The translations under genes and the position numbers were made by a program. The notes below the pieces were generated by a model that did not search any database, was not told the origin of the DNA, and worked only from the letters and a program-made list of their open reading frames with translations. From Pseudomonadota bacterium (GTDB lineage: Bacteria; Myxococcota_A; Polyangia; Polyangiales; Ga0077539), in assembly GCA_023428035.1 (NCBI GenBank), contig JAEYZO010000541.1, positions 1 through 5,347 of the forward strand: a DNA stretch of 5,347 nt. Reading direction: 5' to 3'. The first letter of the stretch is position 1; each line of letters starts with the position of its first letter. This document shows, one piece after another, positions 1 through 4,942 of this stretch.

Positions 1-177
1 GAGGAGCGACGCGTACTTCAGGTACGCGAGCGACGAAGGATGGCGCCCAGGCGACGCGCATCGCCGTGCGCACGAGCGAGCGACGATGGATGGCGCCACA
101 AGGCGACGCGCATCGCCGTGCGCACGAGCGAGCGACGATGGATGGCGCCACAAGGCGACGCGCATCGCCGCGCGCAC
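1..177. repeat. Tandem array of ~52 bp hairpin-bearing repeats, open at the left edge
   Basis: Two full units (74-125 and 126-177) are 52 bp long and differ at one position: TGCGC in the first is CGCGC in the second. A third unit at 24-73 is 50 bp, with a 2 bp deletion near 49 and a few substitutions. Positions 1-27 look like the end of a fourth, more diverged copy. Each unit reads roughly GAGCGAGCGACGATGGATGG, then CGCCACAAGGCGACGC, then GCATCGCCGTGCGCAC. Within it, GCGCA and TGCGC pair around a 6 nt loop (56-71, 108-123; weakened by an A/C mismatch at 160-175). In the diverged copy the equivalent place is GCGTAC-TTCAG-GTACGC (11-27), a different but fully paired stem. A 52 bp period is not a multiple of three, so each copy shifts frame and the array is unlikely to be coding. 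There are no unique spacers, so it is not a CRISPR array. It lies just downstream of the rsmE stop codon. Function is unknown; it resembles an intergenic REP-like or minisatellite element. Confidence 0.85.
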
Positions 178-191
178 CCCGCGCGCACCCC
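170..191. repeat. 11 bp direct duplication
   Basis: GCGCGCACCCC occurs twice head to tail (170-180 and 181-191). It joins the last 52 bp unit to the rsmE stop region and is probably a slippage duplication at the end of the array. No terminator-like hairpin with a T-tract is visible between the array and rsmE. Confidence 0.7.
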
Positions 192-194
192 GCG

Positions 195-941
195 CTACCG
201 CAGATCCCCCCGCAACACCGACAGCACCGCGAGCAGCGCGGGCGCCACGGTCTCCGTCCGCAGCACCCGCGGGCCCAGTGACACCGCGACGAAGCCCCTC
301 GCCTCGGCGCGTCGCACTTCTTCCTCCGCGAGCCCGCCCTCAGGACCGACCAGCACCGCGACCGCCCCCTCCTCGTCACTCCTCTCCAGCACTCTCCGCA
401 ACGGCGCGGTCGCCCCCTCCCACGCCACCAGCCTCAGCGAGTGCTCCGCCGGAACCGCGTCGAGGGCCTCACCGAGCGTCATCGCGTCGAGCACCGCGGG
501 CACCTCCGCGCGCCCGCACTGCCGCGACGCTTCTTCCGCGATGCGCGCGAGCCGCTCGTGGCGTCTCCGCGCCCCGTCGGCCTTCTCCCGCGGAACCGAC
601 CGCGCCGTGTACACCGGGCGCAGCGCGAGCACCCCGAGCTCCGTCGCCTGCCGCACCACCGCGTCGAGCTTGTCCCCCTTCGGAACGCCCTGGAGCCACA
701 GCACCCGCGCCCCGTCGGCGCCCGCGCCGCGCCGTGTGTCTCCCTCGCACGCGAGCTCGACGACCTCACCCAGCACCGCGCGCACCACCGCGTCGCGCTC
801 TCGCCCTTCGCCGTCGAAGAGCACGACGCGCTCGCCCGCTCTCGCGCGCGTCACCCTCGCGAGGTGGTGACCGACCTCTCCGCGCACCGTCACCACCGCC
901 GCGTCGATCTCGTCGGGCGCGACGCGCACGCGGGCGGTCAC
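195..941 (-). CDS. rsmE: RsmE, 16S rRNA (uracil-1498-N3)-methyltransferase
   Basis: Cytoplasmic SPOUT-class enzyme that transfers a methyl group from S-adenosylmethionine to N3 of U1498 (E. coli numbering) in helix 44 of 16S rRNA, acting on the assembled 30S subunit. The protein is 248 aa, close to the E. coli enzyme. Residues 1-70 form the PUA-like RNA-binding part (GHHLARV at 24-30, VVLFDGEG at 39-46). The SPOUT domain follows: KGDKLDAVVRQATELGV at 88-104, EEASRQCGR at 136-144, the SAM-site loop VGPEGGL at 198-204, and the trefoil-knot signature LGPRVLRTET at 222-231. The residue after that signature is Val where Ala is usual, a mild change. The chosen start is GTG at 941; GTG at 929 would also fit and would remove four residues. 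No strong Shine-Dalgarno sequence is seen. It lies 49 bp downstream of prmA on the same strand, and no good promoter is visible in the gap, so it is probably co-transcribed with prmA. Confidence 0.95.
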   Translation of the reverse strand: MTARVRVAPDEIDAAVVTVRGEVGHHLARVTRARAGERVVLFDGEGRERDAVVRAVLGEVVELACEGDTRRGAGADGARVLWLQGVPKGDKLDAVVRQATELGVLALRPVYTARSVPREKADGARRRHERLARIAEEASRQCGRAEVPAVLDAMTLGEALDAVPAEHSLRLVAWEGATAPLRRVLERSDEEGAVAVLVGPEGGLAEEEVRRAEARGFVAVSLGPRVLRTETVAPALLAVLSVLRGDLR

Positions 942-990
942 GCGAGGCCCACTCTGCGAACGCGGGGACGGCGCGCGCGGCCCTCCCCCC

Positions 991-1857
991 TCACGCCCGC
1001 ACGAACTCCGGCGCGACCCACTCGCCCTCGACCTCGGCGCCGTCGGGGGTGAGCCCCTGCGCGCGGTACGCCTCCACCACCGCCCCGAGCTGCTCCACCA
1101 GCACCCCCGAGAGCACCAGCGCGCCGCCCGGCTCCACCTTCGCCGCGACCTCGGCCGCCAGCGGGATCAACACCGCCGCCTCGATGTTCGCCACCACCAG
1201 CGTCGAGCGCTCGGTCACCACCTCTACCCCGCCCGCGCGCAGCTCGATCCGCGACGCGAGCCCGAGCGCCTCGGCGCCCTCCTGCGCGTAGCTCACGGAC
1301 TCAGGGTCGATGTCACAGGCCACCGCCCGCGGAACACCCTCCATCAACGCCACGAAGGACAAGATCCCCGACCCGCACCCGAGGTCGATCAAGAGCGGGT
1401 GCTCGCCCTTCGCGACCCTCCTCTCGATGGCCCTCGCGGCGAGCGCCGTCGAGGGGTGCTGCCCCGTTCCGAAGGCGCGCCCCGGGTCGAGGCTCATCAC
1501 CAGGTCACCGGGCTCAGGGTCGTAGGTCATCCACGACGGCACCACCACCACCCGCGGGGTGAGCCGCGTGGGGCGCCAGTGGGCCTTCCACGCGTCGTTC
1601 CAGTCGTCGCCGACGACGTACTCGATCCTCGCGTCGTGCTCGGCCTGCACCTCCGCGAGGGCCGTGTTCGCGGCGGCCTCGTCGGTGAAGCTCGCGCGCA
1701 GCGTGACCCCCTTGGCGCCCCCGCGAGTGAGGGTGGTGCCGTCGCGCTCCTCGATGCCCTCGGCACCAAGAAGGGTGAGCCGTCCGATCAACACGTCGAC
1801 CGCCTCGGGAGAGGCCTCGACCACGAGCACGGGGTAGCGCGGGGTGTCTTCGCTCAT
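991..1857 (-). CDS. prmA: PrmA, ribosomal protein L11 methyltransferase
   Basis: Cytoplasmic class I SAM-dependent methyltransferase that trimethylates amino groups of ribosomal protein L11. The 288 aa length matches the usual ~290. Residues 1-80 are the divergent N-terminal L11-recognition domain, followed by the linker GDDWNDAWKAHW (83-94) typical of the family. The catalytic domain shows the hallmark LDPGRAFGTGQHPST (123-137), SAM motif I DLGCGSGIL (158-166), the acidic CDIDPE loop (181-186) and VVANI (221-225, with Asn224), then EPGGALVLSG (242-251). I chose ATG at 1857 because it gives a normal family N-terminus and lies 16 bp after the stop of the upstream gene. An in-frame GTG at 1881 would add eight residues and overlap that stop codon (GTGAGTAG). 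Neither start has a clear Shine-Dalgarno sequence, so translational coupling to the upstream gene is plausible. It forms an apparent operon with the terpene-cyclase-like gene (upstream) and rsmE (downstream). Confidence 0.95.
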   Translation of the reverse strand: MSEDTPRYPVLVVEASPEAVDVLIGRLTLLGAEGIEERDGTTLTRGGAKGVTLRASFTDEAAANTALAEVQAEHDARIEYVVGDDWNDAWKAHWRPTRLTPRVVVVPSWMTYDPEPGDLVMSLDPGRAFGTGQHPSTALAARAIERRVAKGEHPLLIDLGCGSGILSFVALMEGVPRAVACDIDPESVSYAQEGAEALGLASRIELRAGGVEVVTERSTLVVANIEAAVLIPLAAEVAAKVEPGGALVLSGVLVEQLGAVVEAYRAQGLTPDGAEVEGEWVAPEFVRA

Positions 1858-1873
1858 CGTTGGGCCGCGGAGC

Positions 1874-2617
1874 CTACTCACGCACCGCGGCGCGCTTCAA
1901 CGCCCTCGCGCGCGCCCAGACCTTGTGGTGCAGCGCGATGTACACCACGTCGACCAGCAGGATCGAGACGTACAAGAACACCATGTACGAGTAGGTCGTG
2001 GGCTCTGTGACGTGCGGGTGGGTGTTGAGCCTGCCGTCGACGAACTGCGCGGGCCACCAGCGGTAGAGGAACACCGAGCCCGCCGCGGTGCCGATCATCT
2101 TGAGCCACGCGGCGCCGTACGAGAGCCCGCGCCCCTCCGGCCGCCCCGCGAGGGTGAAGGGGTACATCAGGCTCATGGCGAGGTTCATCGACATCGACGA
2201 GGCCACGCCCTTCACGTCGTTGAAGTACAGGGTGAAGGTGTAGAGGCACGCGCACGACATCGCGAACGAGGCCGCCGCGAGCGGGTAGAACCAGCGCTGC
2301 ACCGCGCCCTCGCCCTGCTCCCCCCGCCCGTAGCGCAGGAACTGGTAGACGATCACCAGGTCGAAGACGAACCAGAGCCGGTTGCCCCACACGAAGAAGT
2401 CGATGAGCTTCGCGCCGGTGAGGTCGAAGCTGAAGATCGCCTCCCAGACGATGTTCAGCATGAGGCTCGGCCAAGGGACCCCGTAGCTCTTGTCGCGGCA
2501 GCCCTTGAGGATGATGAGCACGTACGCGACGGTCCACGCGAGGTACATCACCGCGCCGACGGCGAGCTGAGACGGGCTGAACCCGGGCTGCGCGAGGATC
2601 TTGTCGATGAAGCCCAT
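1874..2617 (-). CDS. Seven-helix membrane protein of the Pyr4/PaxB-type transmembrane terpene cyclase superfamily
   Basis: Polytopic inner-membrane protein of 247 aa. Hydrophobic segments lie near residues 17-37, 50-66, 79-95, 108-130, 140-158, 170-186 and 209-230, which gives the seven helices and ~240 aa length of fungal Pyr4/PaxB/AndB-type cyclases. Motifs recalled from that family are present: RDKSYGVPWPSLMLNIVWE (41-59), which parallels the D-x-T-Y-G...P-L...N-I-x-W-E stretch of PaxB-like proteins; GRGLSY (162-167) followed by WLKMIGTA and YRWWP (185-189), parallel to R-G-x-S-Y...R-W-x-Y-W-P; and a last-helix Asp in LLVDVVY (Asp223). Glu59 and Asp223 fit the two acidic residues shown to be essential in Pyr4 (Glu63, Asp218). 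Family members cyclise prenyl chains, often epoxidised and attached to an acceptor, by acid catalysis; the substrate here is unknown. The start at 2617 is set by a Shine-Dalgarno AAGGGGAG ending 8 nt upstream; a longer frame would run back into the divergent VOC gene. prmA follows 16 bp downstream. The assignment rests on recalled motifs, not on an alignment. Confidence 0.78.
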   Translation of the reverse strand: MGFIDKILAQPGFSPSQLAVGAVMYLAWTVAYVLIILKGCRDKSYGVPWPSLMLNIVWEAIFSFDLTGAKLIDFFVWGNRLWFVFDLVIVYQFLRYGRGEQGEGAVQRWFYPLAAASFAMSCACLYTFTLYFNDVKGVASSMSMNLAMSLMYPFTLAGRPEGRGLSYGAAWLKMIGTAAGSVFLYRWWPAQFVDGRLNTHPHVTEPTTYSYMVFLYVSILLVDVVYIALHHKVWARARALKRAAVRE

Positions 2618-2625
2618 GGGTGGCG

Positions 2626-2633
2626 CTCCCCTT
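2626..2633 (-). promoter_or_regulatory. Shine-Dalgarno of the terpene-cyclase-like gene
   Basis: On the minus strand AAGGGGAG sits 8 nt before ATG 2617. It is the only textbook ribosome binding site in the window, and it decides the start against the upstream in-frame codons that would overlap the VOC gene. Confidence 0.75.
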
Positions 2634-2642
2634 CGCGGAGAC

Positions 2643-2672
2643 ATCATCGCGGACGGGCGGCTCGGGAGACAA
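2643..2672 (-). promoter_or_regulatory. Possible promoter of the terpene-cyclase-like/prmA/rsmE cluster
   Basis: On the minus strand TTGTCT (2672 to 2667) and GATGAT (2648 to 2643) are separated by 18 nt, a sigma70-like arrangement upstream of the Shine-Dalgarno. The -35-like hexamer overlaps the -10-like hexamer of the divergent VOC gene, so the two transcription units could compete. The matches are partial (about four of six bases each), and chance occurrence cannot be excluded. Confidence 0.35.
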
Positions 2673-2673
2673 T
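2668..2673 (+). promoter_or_regulatory. -10-like element for a leaderless VOC transcript
   Basis: GACAAT is followed by the 7 nt GCCCGCG and then ATG 2681, so the expected transcription start would fall on or next to the A of the start codon. No convincing -35 box is seen. The same ACAATGCCCGC string recurs before ATG 4943. Confidence 0.45.
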
Positions 2674-2680
2674 GCCCGCG

Positions 2681-3040
2681 ATGCCCCTGCACCACCTCGC
2701 GCTGCGCTGCGCCGACCCCGAGGCCCTCGCGGGCTTCTATCGTGACCTCTTCGAGCTCCCCCTCGCGCGGGTCACCGAGTCAGGCTCCCGCTGGCTCGAC
2801 CTGGGAGACGGCTCCGTGCTCATGCTCGAGCGCCGCGAAGCGACCGAGCCCGCCGTGCCCCAAGGCTCGATGGAGTTCTTCGCCCTCGCCACCGACGAGC
2901 CCGGCCTCGCGCGCTTCGAGGCCCGCTGCGCGGCGCTGGGCGTGACCGTCGAGCACCGCACGCGCTTCACCCGCTACGCCCGTGACCCCGAGGGCCGACG
3001 CGTGGGGGTGTCGTGCTACCCCCTCGACGCGAAGGGCTGA
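2681..3040 (+). CDS. Small VOC-superfamily (glyoxalase/bleomycin-resistance fold) protein
   Basis: A 119 aa single-domain protein with two beta-alpha-beta-beta-beta modules. The first is MPLHHLALRCADPEALAGFY (1-20) with RDLFELPL and VLMLE (46-50). The second is SMEFFALATDEPGLARFEAR (63-82) with the terminal RDPEGRRVGVSCYP (101-114). The first-module metal ligands His5 and Glu50 are in place. In the second module the usual His is replaced in MEFFALA, and the usual Glu after the DPEG turn is Gly or Val (GRRVGVS). A canonical glyoxalase I metal site is therefore not obvious and the substrate cannot be named. ATG 2681 was chosen because VOC proteins normally begin directly with this first strand; ATG 2672, three codons earlier, is an alternative but lies only 3 nt from GGGAG. 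It is divergent from the membrane cyclase-like gene (63 bp gap) and lies 35 bp before deoD on the same strand. Confidence 0.85.
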   Translation: MPLHHLALRCADPEALAGFYRDLFELPLARVTESGSRWLDLGDGSVLMLERREATEPAVPQGSMEFFALATDEPGLARFEARCAALGVTVEHRTRFTRYARDPEGRRVGVSCYPLDAKG

Positions 3041-3061
3041 CGACGCCCGGTGTCTCAGGGG

Positions 3062-3067
3062 TACAGT
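3062..3067 (+). promoter_or_regulatory. -10-like element directly upstream of deoD
   Basis: TACAGT is followed by the 8 nt CGCCCGCC and then ATG 3076, placing the predicted transcription start at or next to the start codon. A weak -35 candidate, CTGACG (3037-3042), overlaps the VOC stop codon with a 19 nt spacer. There is no Shine-Dalgarno before ATG 3076, which favours leaderless initiation. Confidence 0.5.
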
Positions 3068-3075
3068 CGCCCGCC

Positions 3076-3792
3076 ATGACGACCCCGCACATCTCCGCGC
3101 AGCCCGGCGACTTCGCCGACGTGGTGCTCATGCCCGGCGACCCGTTGAGGGCGAAGTACATCGCAGAGCGCTTCCTCGAGTCGCCGAAGCAGGTGACGGC
3201 GGTGCGCTCGATGCTGGGCTTCACGGGCACCTTCCGCGGTCGGAGGGTGTCGGTGATGGGCCACGGGATGGGCATCCCCTCGGTGTCGATCTACGCCACC
3301 GAGCTCGCGACGAAGTTCGGCGTGAAGGTGCTGATGCGCGTCGGGAGCTGCGGCGCCGTGCTCCCCGACGTGAAGCTGCGCGACGTGATCGTCGCCCTCG
3401 GCGCCAGCACCGACGCCAAGGTCAACCGCATGCGCTTCATGGACCACGACTTCGCCGCCGTGGCCGACTTCACCCTCGCGCGCCGCGCCGTCGAGGCCGC
3501 CGAGCGCCTCTCGCTCCCCGTGCGCGTCGGGCAGGTCTTCTCCTCAGACCTCTTCTATCACCCGCAGCCCGCCCTCTGGGACCTGCTCGAGAAGTACGGC
3601 GTGCTCGGCGTCGAGATGGAGGCCGCCGGCCTCTACGCCGTCGCCGCCGAGACCAAGACCCGCGCGCTCACCCTCCTCACCGTGAGCGACCACATCCGCA
3701 CGGGGGAGCACCTCTCCCCCGACGAACGGCAGACCACCTTCGACGCGATGATCTCCGTCGCCCTCGAGGTCGCCCACGCCGAAGCCGGCTGA
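3076..3792 (+). CDS. deoD: DeoD, purine nucleoside phosphorylase (hexameric, bacterial type)
   Basis: Cytoplasmic salvage enzyme for the reversible phosphorolysis of purine (deoxy)ribonucleosides to free base and (deoxy)ribose-1-phosphate. The 238 aa protein is nearly the length of E. coli DeoD (239) and similar along its whole length. It opens with MTTPHISAQPGDFADVVLMP (1-20) and continues GDPLRAKY (21-28), MLGFTG (46-51), MGHGMGIPS (61-69), RVGSCGAVLPDVKLRDV (88-104), KVNRMRF (115-121) and DHDFAA (123-128). Active-site residues, counted with Met as 1, are present: His5, Gly21, Arg25, Arg44, Arg88 and Ser91 for phosphate; Glu180, Met181 and Glu182 (GVEMEAAG) for ribose; and the general acid Asp205 in TVSDHIR. 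ATG 3076 reproduces the E. coli N-terminus exactly; upstream in-frame starts would run into the end of the VOC gene. The hexameric type is assigned from this sequence similarity. It is convergent with the PEGA-like gene, with only 3 bp between the stops. Confidence 0.97.
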   Translation: MTTPHISAQPGDFADVVLMPGDPLRAKYIAERFLESPKQVTAVRSMLGFTGTFRGRRVSVMGHGMGIPSVSIYATELATKFGVKVLMRVGSCGAVLPDVKLRDVIVALGASTDAKVNRMRFMDHDFAAVADFTLARRAVEAAERLSLPVRVGQVFSSDLFYHPQPALWDLLEKYGVLGVEMEAAGLYAVAAETKTRALTLLTVSDHIRTGEHLSPDERQTTFDAMISVALEVAHAEAG

Positions 3793-3795
3793 GCG

Positions 3796-4890
3796 CTACA
3801 GCGACCCCGACAGCCCGAACACCGCGCCCCCCGCCGTCGGAGACACCGACAGCGACGCCCGCGGCGCCGGCCTCCCCCCCGTGCGCGGCGGGCGCGCGAA
3901 CCACACGACCCCGCCCACCACCGCCGCCGCCCCCACCCCGAGGGCCACGTTGGTGAGCGTGTTGAAGGTCACCGCGCGGTCGTAGCCCGAGCGCGCCGAC
4001 TCGGGGCAGCCGAAGTCGTCGCACTGCGAGAGGTACTCGTCGCTCGCGGCGTTGCGCACCACGAAGAACACCACGCCGAGGCCCAGGCTCACCGCCCCCG
4101 CGCCGAAGAGCACGAAGGGCCCCGCGCCCACGCGACCGCCCCGCGAGCTCCTGAGGTCGTCGCCGCGGATCATCTGCCGGTTCATCGTCGCCGGGTCGAC
4201 GCTCGGCCCTCGCCTCGAACCGACCGTCGACGTCGCCGCGGGCTCCCGGGCCACCCCCGTAGGCGCGCGCTCCAGCGAGATCACCACGGGCTCCGTGGCC
4301 CCCGCGCCGACCTCGACCTCACGCACGAAGAGCCGGTAGCCCGGCGCCGTCGCCGTCACCCGCACCGCGCCGGGGGTCACCACCCGCGCCGCGCCCCACT
4401 GCGTCTCAGGCAGGAACTCCCCGTCGACGTTGACCCGCGTGCTCGGCGGCGGGTTCACCACGCGCACCTCGACGCGGCCTACCTGCTCCTCCATCGTCGC
4501 GAGCACCCCGCGGCAGGCCTCGAGGTGCTCGCTCGCCCCGGGCGCTCGGTCTCGCTGCGCCTCGGAGACGCAGCGCTCGGCGCTGCCCAGCGCGGGGCCG
4601 GTCATCCCGAGGGCGGCCTGCTCCTCGGCGATGAACCTCCGGAGCGACACGGTCATCCCGAGCTGCCCCGCGCGCTGCGCGAGGTCGAGGGCGCGCTCGT
4701 GGTCGCCCGCGGCCCGCGCCTGCAGCGCGTCTCGCGTGAGCGTGAGCCGCGTCGCCTCGAGCACCCCCGGGTCTGTCTGCGCCAGCGCCGCGCCGCCGCA
4801 GCACCACAGCGCCGCCGCGAGCGCGCCCGTCACCCTCCACCCACGCCCGCTCCGCACCGTTCGACCCGTACGCACGACCGCCCGCACCAT
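3796..4890 (-). CDS. Secreted/membrane protein with helical repeats, PEGA-like domain and two TM helices
   Basis: A 364 aa protein of unknown function. Numbered from ATG 4890, it has an Arg-rich n-region, a hydrophobic core (GALAAALWCCGGAALA, 22-37) and a likely signal-peptidase I site ALA|QT. Residues 45-135 are helical and TPR-like (ARAAGDHERALDLAQRAGQL at 58-77, with a cysteine pair at 107 and 126). A PEGA-like beta domain spans about 138-206 (VEVRVVNPPPSTRVNVDGEF, then GAVRVTATAPGY and the closing strand VVISLE). A low-complexity linker follows (210-252), then TM helices near 255-278 and 315-331 that bracket a loop with Cys290 and Cys295 (CDDFGC). The tail ends in alternating residues (SLSVSPTAGGAVFGLSGSL). 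The architecture of signal peptide, TPR, PEGA and two helices is common in myxobacterial envelope proteins. GTG 4857 would also give a classic signal peptide (353 aa), so the start is uncertain. It is divergent from the next gene across 52 bp. Confidence 0.82.
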   Translation of the reverse strand: MVRAVVRTGRTVRSGRGWRVTGALAAALWCCGGAALAQTDPGVLEATRLTLTRDALQARAAGDHERALDLAQRAGQLGMTVSLRRFIAEEQAALGMTGPALGSAERCVSEAQRDRAPGASEHLEACRGVLATMEEQVGRVEVRVVNPPPSTRVNVDGEFLPETQWGAARVVTPGAVRVTATAPGYRLFVREVEVGAGATEPVVISLERAPTGVAREPAATSTVGSRRGPSVDPATMNRQMIRGDDLRSSRGGRVGAGPFVLFGAGAVSLGLGVVFFVVRNAASDEYLSQCDDFGCPESARSGYDRAVTFNTLTNVALGVGAAAVVGGVVWFARPPRTGGRPAPRASLSVSPTAGGAVFGLSGSL

Positions 4891-4942
4891 ACACCACGCC
4901 CCGCGCGCCGCGCCGCCACGCGGCGGGCGTACAATGCCCGCC
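4891..4942. promoter_or_regulatory. 52 bp divergent intergenic region with a dyad and a -10-like hexamer
   Basis: The gap between the two divergent starts is almost entirely G and C. CCGCC (4913-4917) and GGCGG (4922-4926) form a dyad around ACGC, immediately upstream of TACAAT (4930-4935). It could be an operator or a chance feature of the base composition. On the minus strand TATGGT (4891 to 4886) overlaps the chosen ATG of the PEGA-like gene. If that is its real -10 element, the true start would be a downstream GTG (4875 or 4857). Confidence 0.35.
4930..4935 (+). promoter_or_regulatory. -10-like TACAAT for a leaderless membrane-protein transcript
   Basis: TACAAT is followed by GCCCGCC (7 nt) and ATG 4943. 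This is the best match to a -10 consensus in the window. There is no room for a Shine-Dalgarno between hexamer and start, which implies leaderless initiation if the hexamer is used. No -35 box is apparent. Confidence 0.5.

Noticed and set aside
1..177. Repeat array as a CRISPR
   Set aside because: The units abut directly, differ only by point changes and short gaps, and there are no unique spacers and no cas genes in the window.
942..990. Separate promoter for rsmE in the 49 bp gap after prmA
   Set aside because: The best -10-like string (CAGAGT) is poor and 9 nt from the GTG, with no -35 box. Co-transcription with prmA is simpler.
40..1291. Long plus-strand open frames across the repeat array, rsmE and prmA
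   Set aside because: They are antisense to two confidently identified methyltransferases, have Arg/Ser/Pro-rich translations and start inside a repeat whose 52 bp period breaks frame.
2618..2695. N-terminal extension of the cyclase-like protein to an upstream start at 2695
   Set aside because: It would overlap the start of the divergent VOC gene. The added residues look like translated intergenic DNA, and a good Shine-Dalgarno precedes ATG 2617.
1844..3040. A 398-codon plus-strand open frame that ends in the VOC gene
   Set aside because: Its first ~280 codons lie antisense to prmA and the cyclase-like gene, and the translation is low-complexity Arg/His/Glu-rich. Only the last 119 codons form a recognisable protein domain. 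The long frame is an artefact of very high GC.
3013..3075. Upstream start for deoD at 3013
   Set aside because: It lies within the end of the VOC gene, whereas ATG 3076 reproduces the E. coli DeoD N-terminus residue for residue in register.
3783..3790. AGCCGGCT palindrome at the deoD stop as a terminator
   Set aside because: It is a self-complementary 8-mer with no loop and no following T-tract, expected by chance in this base composition.
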